This document shows positions 1 through 8,858 of a stretch of 64,000 nt of DNA, one piece after another. The translations under genes and the position numbers were made by a program. How positions within the stretch are numbered: the first letter of the stretch is position 1; each line of letters opens with the position of its first letter. The DNA is from Nereocystis luetkeana. Lineage: Eukaryota > Sar > Phaeophyceae > Laminariales > Laminariaceae. The DNA is taken from the NCBI GenBank assembly GCA_031213475.1, contig JARUPZ010000014.1, forward strand, positions 6,173,674-6,237,673, in the 5' to 3' direction. Under the pieces are notes generated by a model, which did no database searches, was not told the origin of the DNA, and was given only the letters and a program-made list of their open reading frames with translations.

Positions 1-375
1 GATCAATACGGCGTACTATCTTCTTCCAGGAACGATCTGCCTGCTGTATTCTTTCTCGAACACGGTTGATAATGGATTGACGTCAGTACCCGCTTGATGC
101 CATTCTTACAACGATTCGGCTTATGCCCGGACGATTCCGCCGGTGGCATTGCATCTCACCCAGATGTCGATTCGCAAGGTTTAAAACAATGCGGATGCCC
201 ATTACAATTATACGAAGAAACCTCTAGGCGTCGGATGATCCACATCTTTGAGCATTCTTGTCCCGTGCATTGGGCCAATAGTGTGTTCACCGCTTCTTCG
301 TGGGAGTTGATCGGGTTATTCTTCACGCGTGAAGCATCGTGTGACTGTACCCCCTCCCTCTTGTCTCGTCGATAA

Positions 376-518
376 ACCAGAGTTGACCAACTCTACACCA
401 AGGCACCTAGTAGAGTCAAGTCCGACCCGAGTTACTCCTGCCACTAGACGTTTGTCTTTGCTTCTAGTCTTTTTCTGTGCGGCAGCTCCTTCCCTATCGA
501 AGCCTCTCGTGTTCTGAA
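376..518 (+). pseudogene. Exon-like ORF of an unrecognised gene, copy A
   Basis: This stretch aligns in the same reading frame with 32941-33083 and, on the other strand, with 48644-48825. The shared peptide signature is an SCxxTFxFAS core followed by a VL(R/K) end, at a GTGAGT donor-like site. In this copy the conserved Trp after SCH is replaced by a TAG stop, so the frame is broken. I do not recognise the family. Three independently diverged copies that keep frame and donor suggest an exon of a gene lying within the left-flank repeat. Confidence 0.4.
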
Positions 519-872
519 GTGAGTAACGTCTTGGAGTTTCCGACGAATATAATGTAGCTGAGATAGTTGAAGACCAAACACTTATTGAACCTCCGGCATG
601 CTCCTAGCTGAATATATAATAGTAGACACAACATTTGGCAGAGAAATCTGAAGACAAGTACTCAGAATGACCGAACAACATGGCTGGGCACGTCAACAGC
701 AGGTACTGGTGTTTGTGGGGAAAATACTCATAAACATAACCATCGTACGCAATGCCACGCATGCCCAATATACCTTGTGTGGAGCTTGATTCAAGAAGCG
801 CTTGAGACTCGAAGTCCAGTGCAGGTGCATTGGTCCATGGACAGGGAGCACCAACTTACAGAAACACGTCTA

Positions 873-981
873 TTACGGGGGACAATAGGTAATTGGACCA
901 TATATTGTTTGTGAAAATGGTTAACATAGACCAGGTATAGGTTTTTAAGTAAACCATAGGTCTTACTGTGGTCCCCCGTAA
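873..981. mobile_element. 109-bp TTACGGGGG inverted-repeat element, copy 1
   Basis: The element begins TTACGGGGGACAATAGG and ends with the inverted complement GTGGTCCCCCGTAA. The same 109-bp length recurs at 49784-49892. The homologous site in copy C (near 33431) reads straight through from TCTA to GGATAATACAAAC without the element, so this is a filled site versus an empty site. It has no coding capacity and looks like a non-autonomous MITE. The target duplication looks TA-like, but its exact length is ambiguous. Confidence 0.85.
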
Positions 982-3001
982 TAATAGGATAATAATACAA
1001 ACCATTAAAGCAAATATATACCTTTTTTTAGTATATAAATACCTGGTACGTGTTATTATTAGTATTATCAATATAACTCAAGCAACCCTCAATAATAGGT
1101 ATCCAAGTGTGCGGTTCGGAGGGGAATATATATAGCGTTTTCGAACGACAGGTCTACCCTGGACCAGCTTTATCATGGTTTCAGACGTGTGCATACGTAC
1201 AGCAGTACCTACTTCCGAATATATATGTGCCCTCCTTCGCGTGTGCATAAATTGAAAATCGCTTTTTACATACGCTTGTCGTGCCACTGTAGGTAAGGCC
1301 TGCGTATATATATAATTTAATCATGGTCGGTGATGGGGAGCTGCGGTAGCTCGTGCTTGGGGTCGGAGGACACGGCATCAGTCAAGGAAATCGCAACACA
1401 TAAATAGGGCATGCGTTAGGCATCTAACATTCGAGGTATTCGACACTGGCGCAGAACTAACTCGTGCTGCCATAGAGTACAGTACTACCGTATATCGACG
1501 GCCTGCACACAGCACAGCAACACCATAGTGTTGGTAGTAATTTCCTTGCGTCACCAGTCAGGCTGCTGCGTACAGTACGAATATCAGCGATGAGTGTTGA
1601 CCAGTTTGTACTTTCTTCACGTTGGCAGGTTCTTCTACTCGCCGACACCCAGCAAACCCAGTTTCCGTGTTGGTTCTTCACCCTAGAAAAGTATGAAAAA
1701 TTAAATGAGTACTTTGTCCCGCCAGAAATTACCTGCTAAATACCTGGTACCTGGTATCCGGAAGTCAGATTTACCCCTGCTGTACTACGATAAACCGTTC
1801 ACCGACGATAGATGCCACATTTCTACAAGTATACAAGGGTGTCCTTCGGGATGTTGGTAACATTAAATCCCGGTTGCGTCGCAACGCGAAACGAGAGTCA
1901 CGGGTAACGCACGTATATGTAGCTGTTCTTGGCGGAAGCGTGAGCCATGGGTTTGCGCATTGCACAAAGGAAAGAGTTCTAACAGTCAAGAGGAACTGAA
2001 TACTACCCTTTCTATGGTGAAACTACACTACCCTCATCGTGTGCTTTACAGAGGAAGCACAAAATGATGTTGATGATGGCCAGGGCACTCGTCTTCTTGG
2101 TAGAGTTTACCCTTTGGGCTATAACCAATACGCTACCGGGTAAATCAGTGTTGTCCCTGGCAATGTTGGGTATAAGGTATTCGTTCATTGCTACGTAGCT
2201 GCAAAGTTTCAACAAAAGCATCAAGTAGGCCGACAAATACCGGTCCGCTCGGTCGGTGCACGCTGCTTGTTCAAGGTGCTCCCAGAGGATAGTCCACTAT
2301 ATTCTTGCAGATGCATGGGACAGTATCGATGCGCCCGTTTTCGGGGACTACTGTCTTGAGGATCTGTACCTACTGAGCTCGATACACAGACCTCAAATAC
2401 TCGTGCTTTCAATGAGTTCATGGTCGAACAAGTTCTGTTTACAGGTAGTCTGCGGTAGCTTCCAAAGCTCCAACAGCTATCGTCAATAAAGTCTCCTGTC
2501 AGTACTTACTGAAGGCAAAGTCGGACTGCCACACTCTAACCCTTCTGTGTGTTTGGTTGCATAACTCCCCCTTGATTGTTTCCAAGTCAAAAGCATCATC
2601 CGCCAGTTAGTTGATGAATCTGAGGTAGAACACAAGACCAGTTTAGGAACTAACGGATATACCCCACACCCGTTTTGACCTTCTTCTACTCTTGGACCCA
2701 TCTCACCAGTTGAGTGGGGCCTGCGTCAACAAGAGTATCCATGAAGTGTTCGAAGCTGTAAACGGCTACGGCCACATCTACGACTCGGACAGACACCACA
2801 ACAACTTCGGGGTCTACACGGTAAGGCCACCATCAGGGTGACTTGTGGAGGAACAAGATGCACGATTACTCTGGGTACGGCTTCGACCCCCATTTAATAA
2901 TTAGGACAGCGACTTCCTGACGATCCACGACAACGAGGTGTACAAACAACGGATACCACGGTATCACCGGCTGCAAGCGCTGCAACGGGGTACCCATCCA
3001 G

Positions 3002-3789
3002 GTACAATATGTTTGGCGTCGTCTGGTATGCGACGTAATGGACAACTAAAAACGGTGTTCCCGTGTCGCCCTCTATATTGAAACACGCAGTTTAGACCAT
3101 ACCCGATCACCACCGTTGACGCGTCGAAGCGAAAACAATACGACCTGGCTCCAGCGGCACTCATGACATTTGGGCTGGAAGCAATTGCGCTTTTGTTTTC
3201 GAGATGCTATACATAGTGGCTGGCATCGTTGATGTTGATGCCAACGCAAAGCAAAACCGTATGGCCGGGTCTAATAACTCATATGACACAACCTCTTAAG
3301 CTCAGAGCAACCTTGATCGCTGTTAAAGCACGGAACATCGAACAAGTAAACGACGAGCCGTCACATTTTTCCTGTTGCCAAGAAAAACAGACAATCTTCA
3401 TTATTGCCCAACTCTCCAAATAAATGAGGCAGAAATGACTGTTTGCGTCACCAAAATGAGTGCATACGACGTGAATGAACGGGAGTATTTCGGCCGAAGC
3501 AGAGGCTCAAAAAGAGCCGACCACAGCACAACCGGTACAATCCATTTTTTCTAATCGAAATTCTCATTGCTCATGAACAGCATCGAATGAAAAGGAAAGC
3601 CATTACCAAGGGGTTCGGGTGCCCTAAATTCAGGATTCGAACAATAATTGTCGGAGTCTAGGTATATATATCCTGTTTGACGCCGACAATCCTAAACCTC
3701 CATCGATGCTTTGGTTCTCCACCGGCTCAAGTAATCGGACCAACATTGCAATATCTGCCCGTTTCTCCCGGAGATCAGCTCCTATTTAA
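3002..3789 (+). other. Left part of intron 4 of epimerase copy A
   Basis: This non-coding stretch aligns with intron 4 of copies B, C and D. Shared blocks include the GGTTCTCCACCGGCTCAAG and CCCGTTTCTCCCGGAGATCAG stretches near 3712 and 3763. Similarity stops shortly after GATCAGCTCCT, where the large insertion begins. Confidence 0.7.
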
Positions 3790-4150
3790 TGTCTAGTATG
3801 CGCTTATGCGTCCCTGTTTGTGGTATGGGTATGCGGTAGCTTGATACGGGTCTGCGGATATTGGTGGTTTCATATGTTGTGGGGTTTAGTATTATGTATC
3901 GGGGCATTATTAAGTATGCCTCGTGGATGGAGAGATGGAGCTGCTCCTCCGGGAGCATCCGATGATTTTAAGGATAAAGCCCAGTCTTTGATGTCAATGA
4001 TACTGCCTGTCTATATGTGAGTGGTGCAGCCGGTGACAATCTTGGTGCGGCTTTCCTCCTGTGTGTGGTTTATGTGGTGGGGTCTCTGACAGAAAGGTTT
4101 TGATCCACCTGGTGTGTGTTGTGTTTGGTTTATTGTAACTAGTATTTCAT

Positions 4151-4223
4151 TTGCTCCTCCTCAACGATCATGGTGTAGACCACGCGTGTATGACGTGCAC
4201 GCGTCCAACAGCTCCTGTGATCA
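4151..4223 (+). repeat. 73-bp direct repeat, left member
   Basis: The sequence starting TTGCTCCTCCTCAACGATCA recurs with about four differences at 7222-7294, about 3.07 kb downstream and just inside the right border of the insertion. The pair may be terminal repeats of a deleted element or a local duplication. Confidence 0.85.
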
Positions 4224-5139
4224 AACACGATATCGTGACTCCGGGCCCGGAGGACGCTGAAGTGATACAATCTGTTAGAGGAGAGCACTTACTGGTGGAC
4301 GGGCGTCTGGGGTGGTATGGTGCAAATGGAGGAGCTGCTTGGTATGGAGGCGCAGCAGGAACGACGGTATGGAGGTGACGCGCGGTTGCAGCACTAGCAG
4401 TATGACTTTAGTGGACAACAGCAGCAACGCTGGGGTGAAGGCCAGAGGTATCAGCAGTAACATCATCAGCGGCAGTATGGAGCCGAGGGCAGCAACAGCC
4501 TCGGCCTCAGCAGCAGCACCTTGGTGGGCAACGGCAGCAACGCTGGGGTGGAGACCAGAGTTATCAGCAGCAGCATCATCGGCGGCAGTATGGAGGCCGA
4601 GGGCAGCAATAGCCTCAGCCTCAACAGCAGCAATGTTGGGGTGGAGGCCAGAGTTATCACCACCAGAAGCAGCAACAGCAGCATTAGCAGCAGCAGCAAC
4701 GGCGGCAGCCACATGCTGCTGCTGCTGCGTGGACTGGGGGTGCTGGTAACACCGATCGCGTGTGGTATCAGCCTGAGTCCCCTCCACCTGCAGCAGCGTC
4801 AATGTACGGATCCTACATGTGCGCACGGTGTGGCGCCCGAGGGCATAGGGATGTGATTTTTCGTGTACCCAACAGTGTGTGCGACGACTTCATCTTTCAT
4901 GGTCGCATGGCCAGGCATTGTATCACTGCCCAGCCTGCTGTCGTTTACGCGCCCAACTACTACAGTACGCCGCAGGCTGGAACGTCGGCGCCCCAGCAGC
5001 CACGGGTGGAGCCGACAGCGACGACCTCGGCAACGAGCTACTCAACCGATGTGGTGTGGAGTTGCCAACGCGAGCCTCCACCGAACGAGCTCTGTGATGC
5101 TGAAGAGCCGGGTGTCACGTCTGTGTTGCAGCAGGATTA

Positions 5140-5610
5140 CCCTGAGGTCGTGGACCTTGGTGTTGCTTTGTCCGACATGGTGGGGCTCGGTGATGCTAAG
5201 CCCGAGGTGGAGCTTGGTATTGCCATGCCCGAGGTCGTGGAGCTTGGTCTTGCTGTGTCCGAAGTGGAGCTTGGTGTTGCTTTGTCTGACATGGTGGAGC
5301 TCGGTGATGCTAAGCCCGAGGTGGAGTTGGTGTTGCCGTGTTCGACGTGGTGGAGCTTGGTCTTGCTGTGTCCTAGGTGGAGCTTGGTGTTGCTTTGTCC
5401 GACATGGTGGGGCTTGGTGTTGCCGTGTCCGAGGTGGTGGAGCTTGGTCTTGCTGTGTCCGAGGTGGAGCTTGGTGTAGCTGTGTCCGAAGTGCTGGAAC
5501 TCGGTGATGCTGAGCCTGAGGTGAAGCTTGGTGTTACTGTGTCCGAGGTGGTGGGCCTTGGTCATGCTGAGCCTGAGGTGGTGGAGCTTAGTGTTGCTGT
5601 CTTCGAGGTG
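5140..5610 (+). repeat. Minisatellite of about 27-bp coding units
   Basis: Repeated GTGGAGCTTGGTGTTGCT units are followed by GTGTCCGAG or GATGCTAAGCCCGAG variants and encode nine-residue units of the VELGVAVSE type. The frame is kept from 5140 to about 5328. There a C is missing (GAGTTGG for GAGCTTGG) and the frame shifts. A unit near 5375 also has TAG in place of GAG. The preserved unit length implies that the array arose under coding constraint and decayed later. Confidence 0.85.
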
Positions 5611-5860
5611 CGCAACTCCGGTCAAAAGGGGGGGTCAACGTACCCCTTCGACAGGGGAAAACTCTAATGGGCGAGGCTGGCACCGAGTGGTTGTGAATAC
5701 AGATCTGGCTCAGTTTGGGGGGGGTATGGTGGCGGATGGGGAGACGGGGATTACGAGGGGGCGGGGACTAGCAGCGGCAGCAGCAGCGGCAAGCGAGATT
5801 TCCCGTTCGACCCTGGGAAACAGGCATGTAATATGTTTCCAGTGTCGACCACTTTAGTTT

Positions 5861-7221
5861 GGGTGGACTTGATCTTTTTTGTTTGTTATATTTTTGTTTT
5901 GTCTTCTTCTCTGCTTTATTTGTGTTCGGCTGGTATGTTCTCAAATGAAGTGTGCAATAGTACGGAAGGCGTGGTGTACCTGATACCTAGTATGTCTTAT
6001 ATGACAGAAACATTTCCACCGCAGCTGCTGTTCACGTCTGCTACCTACATCCATACTGCTGTGTCCACCCAGGACGCGAGTTGTAATGGCAAAACGGACG
6101 TACCTGCGTTGCCAATTACCCACTTGAGTATGAGGAAGACCAACTATGAATAGAAATCGGTACTGACGTTGTCTTGTCACTATTGGTTCGATTGGGTTTA
6201 GTTTTTGTTAGGATCGTAATTGCAAACCGGCGACTTGATAAGGCCGAGAGTGCCGCCGCCATGTTTCACGAAAAAACAGCTCCGACGTCAGCTTGGATGC
6301 CACATATACGCTTCGCGTCGCGGATGTCGTACGTACGTACACACCCCAGGTAGGTTACTACGGTCTGTACTTATTTTCTTATTTCGATATGCTCTATGTC
6401 TGTACTCTATGTACGAAGAAAGTGAAAGCACGGCACGCCACAGCAGCAAAAACAATGAAAATGAAACCGAAAACTCCAAAAGGAAAAAACATCCCCGTCC
6501 CCTCTCGTGAAACATTTTTCTGCCTGATTGGAAGACCTTACACCCGGTCGAAAAGAAGAAAAGAAATAATCGCACAGAAGAGCTTCTCTCTCAGTCTCGT
6601 ACGCCGGCCGCCCCTCCCGCGACCACCTCGCTACCGATTCGGTCCGGGTAAAGCTTTTATCACTCTCTGCCACAATCAGCCCCGTCGCCCGCCTCGCGTG
6701 AAGCCCGGTGCTCACCGTGGCCTTCGTTCGCCAGCTCGATAACGTTTGTGTTCAAACTGCACACCTCCCTCTTTCAACTTTAGCGTGGTTGCAAAAATAA
6801 GCACCGCTTGAATATTCTCTTGCCCTCCCGAACGACCTTCATAACTCGTACATATTATATCAACAGTCACAAATCGAAGCCAGACAAAGCCTGTTCATGC
6901 ATCCCTCGTGTCTCGAGGCACACGCGACGCCTAGGCACAAAAGCGACGACCGCGCAACTTGCAACCCCCTCTCTACCCGCCAGCATCCGCTGACACCCGC
7001 GACGTTGCCGGGTCTTCCCGCGATGCCGTGCTCGGAGAAAACGCACGCACACGAAACGAAAAAAGAAAAAAGGAAGAAAGGACCGAAAAAACAAAGAACT
7101 GCTGGAAAGGTCCGGCAAGTAATGAAAGGAGGCGGTTTGGAAGTGGGAGCTCTGAGAGGCCAGGGATGCACCAACCGAGCACGCTCAGGGGTTGTGATCC
7201 AACTATGTAGTTCTATAATAA
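5861..7221. other. Right half of the insertion, no gene seen
   Basis: This stretch has only overlapping short ORFs. It includes a purine-rich run near 7055-7095 and AAAC-rich runs near 6450-6490. A short hydrophobic reading frame follows the Gly/Ser-rich segment (about 5833-5935), but nothing supports it as a gene. No known family is recognised. Confidence 0.4.
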
Positions 7222-7294
7222 TTGCTCCTCCTAAACGATCATGGTGTAGACCACGCGTGTATCACGTGCACGCGTCCGACAGCTCCTGTGATCA
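7222..7294 (+). repeat. 73-bp direct repeat, right member
   Basis: Near-copy of 4151-4223 (TTGCTCCTCCTAAACGATCA and onward). It ends a few bases before the point where homology to the epimerase intron resumes, so it marks the right end of the insertion. Confidence 0.85.
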
Positions 7295-8858
7295 TACATC
7301 CCTTATGTTAAAGCCGGCGTAGCAATACATCTTTTGCCGAGTGAAGGAACGTTTCCATTGTTCGAGGGCCCTAACGTGAACTGTGAGGCGTCTTGGTGGA
7401 ATCAGTTCGTACCAAGGCATGGTATCCCATCGCCACACCTTAAGCCACACGCACCCGCCTGGCTGACTCAAACGATTCACAATTGACCCATACCCCCGGG
7501 GTCGCTAGTCCCAGACTTCCCATGTCCAGGAACACGAGGTCTACGGCGGTGCTTCGTCGTCTGCTGGAATATTCCTTCACCGGAGCAGCGATGATGCTAT
7601 TGTGCAAGGTGAGCAGCTGACAAACGACGGAAACTTAAATTTATATTTCTGTTTATGTTGCGCGCCGTGCATATTATTGAGTGTGTACCGCGGTTTGTTC
7701 ATCAACCGCACAGGGTGGCGACCTAAGAATTGTATAGTTGGAGTAGCCTCGAACGTGTTGATTGCGCATTCATTTTCGGCGGTACTACTCAACCACATGG
7801 ACTATTTATTCGTTTAGTTGTTTTTTATCGCTTGCCGAAGGTAATAGTTTTTCCAAGCTGCTACATCACGCCCCCCGAATGGTTGACGATTTCAATATAT
7901 CTCGCAGCCTGGAATGCAGAACAAGGCTTACACGAGAGACAACAAACCGCAAATCCGCTTCCAGAACGCTGTCTGCAGAAGTCCCGGTTCAATCGCCTGG
8001 TCAGCAGAAAACGCAGAAACGCGGTTGTAGATGAAGACATTATCTGCTGCTATACTGCCGCAACCCCAATGAAGCGCCCGCTGTAGACGAACAATCTGTC
8101 CAGCACACAACATGTATGCCGTTGTAGTCTGCATGGTTCACGTAACTTGACCACGACCTACTTCGCCTTTTCTAGGTCCACGGCAATGGGGACGCTGGAC
8201 CGGCAATGATGTAGTCCTTGAACGCCAACGTATCTGACACTGTCTTCGAGATCAGCAAGTACGGGGTGCCAATCTCAGTGGCATGCGGCCGCGATATGTC
8301 TTCTCCGAGAACGTCATCTGCGGCTCTACCAAGTGAGACACTTCTCCAGGTTCTTGTATGGAGGCCCCGATCTACCCAACCCTCTATATGTACGTCCGCT
8401 CTTCCGAAGCTTGACAATTATTGAAACTGTTCCCGATATTCGCATTGATCCAGCCCAGTGGCTCTGCAAAGCAAATACCACCAACACATCGCTATAGAGG
8501 CGTGGACAACTGCGTATCCTTGACAACTTACGTCTCTATACCCACTCTCCTGCACTGATACAAGGCCTACTCTTACCTTGGTACGGACGCACCCGATGTG
8601 GTGAGTTCTGGGCGGTCCCAATACAACACGTTCAGGGAGAAAAACCTTATCGGGAGTTTGGAGAGCATCGAGCTCTTGGATACCGACGGCACACAGTTCA
8701 TCGACAGCCTACTGAAGGATACCACGACGATTCGTTTAAACGATGCGAGCACAACCCTACTGTCGGGTAACGTCGGCCTCGACAAACCAAGCTGAAAGTG
8801 GGCTATAAAGCTCTTTTCGACGCGTGATCCCACGACGGCTTCGAGCCAATTCAATATC

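Larger units (their letters stand above)
1..2700 (+). repeat. Left-flank repeat, copy A
   Basis: This 5' flank of pseudogene A is a diverged duplicate of 32373-35190 (copy C) and, inverted, of about 46000-49010 (copy G). Shared landmarks are the GGATTGACGTCAGT stretch near 74, the GTCCATGGACAGGGAGCACC stretch near 835, TCTACCCTGGACCAGCTTTA near 1152 and the doubled TACCTGGTACCTGGTA at 1741-1756. It replaces the sequence that would hold epimerase exons 1-3. Near 2480-2700 it grades into sequence resembling epimerase intron 3 of copies B and D. Apart from an exon-like ORF at 376-518 and a small inverted-repeat element at 873-981, no gene is recognisable. The window edge truncates it. Confidence 0.8.
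3910..5860 (+). pseudogene. Decayed Gln/Gly-rich gene with zinc-knuckle-like motif
   Basis: Fragments in changing frames look like one former protein. In order they are a short ASDDFKDKAQSLM segment (about 3955-3995), a Gln/Arg/Gly/Tyr-rich part with repeated QQRWGxGQ and RRQYGG units (about 4330-4720), a YMCARCGARGH motif with CX2CX4H spacing (about 4817-4850), acidic Val-Glu-Leu-Gly-Val repeats (5140-5610) and a Gly/Ser-rich part ending KRDFPFDPGK (about 5720-5820). The order EDDK-like helix, RG-rich part, then YxCxRCxxxGH recalls RBBP6/DWNN-type RNA-processing proteins, but the last zinc-binding Cys is not where that family has it. So this is a guess. At least four in-frame stops (4395, 4458, 4610, 4685) and two single-base frameshifts show that it is broken. 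Confidence 0.4.
3790..7300. mobile_element. About 3.5-kb insertion in intron 4 of copy A
   Basis: Intron 4 is 1037 bp in copy B, 1038 bp in D and 1055 bp in C, but 4528 bp in A. Alignable intron stops just after GATCAGCTCCT (3784) and resumes at about TCCCTTATGTTAAAGCC (7301). The inserted DNA differs from its surroundings: it has CAG-rich and GTGGAGCTTGGTGTTG-rich tracts and two copies of a 73-bp direct repeat. No terminal inverted repeats, reverse transcriptase or transposase were recognised. It could be a transposon that captured a gene fragment, a processed gene copy, or plain ectopic DNA. Boundaries are good to about 15 bp. Confidence 0.7.
2710..8858 (+). pseudogene. Mannuronan C-5-epimerase pseudogene, copy A (exons 4-7)
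   Basis: Four exons align with intact copies B and D: exon 4 at about 2710-3001, exon 5 at 7530-7608, exon 6 at 8176-8332 and exon 7 at 8558-8858. Exon 4 is 10 bp longer than the 282 bp of the intact genes and contains in-frame stops. Exon 5 keeps its 79 bp. Exon 6 has lost 8 bp at its start and gained a TAG stop. The exon 7 acceptor AG has become TG, and the normal stop codon is lost. Exons 1-3, which encode the signal peptide and N-terminal domain, are absent. Intron 4 carries a roughly 3.5-kb insertion not present in the other copies. No functional epimerase can be made. Confidence 0.88.

Noticed and set aside
4395..4687. Stop-codon reassignment (TAG/TAA as Gln)
   Set aside because: Both intact epimerase genes end in TAA at the expected place, and the Q-rich gene also has frameshifts, so decay is the simpler reading.
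4275..4826. 183-codon minus-strand ORF rich in Ala, Leu and Gln
   Set aside because: It is the shadow of the CAG/CTG-rich tract. The same tract is open in several frames on both strands, and the plus strand holds the ordered RWGxGQ and zinc-knuckle-like motifs.
5137..5625. 162-codon minus-strand ORF
   Set aside because: Antisense reading of the 27-bp minisatellite. Its repeats give long open frames by periodicity alone.
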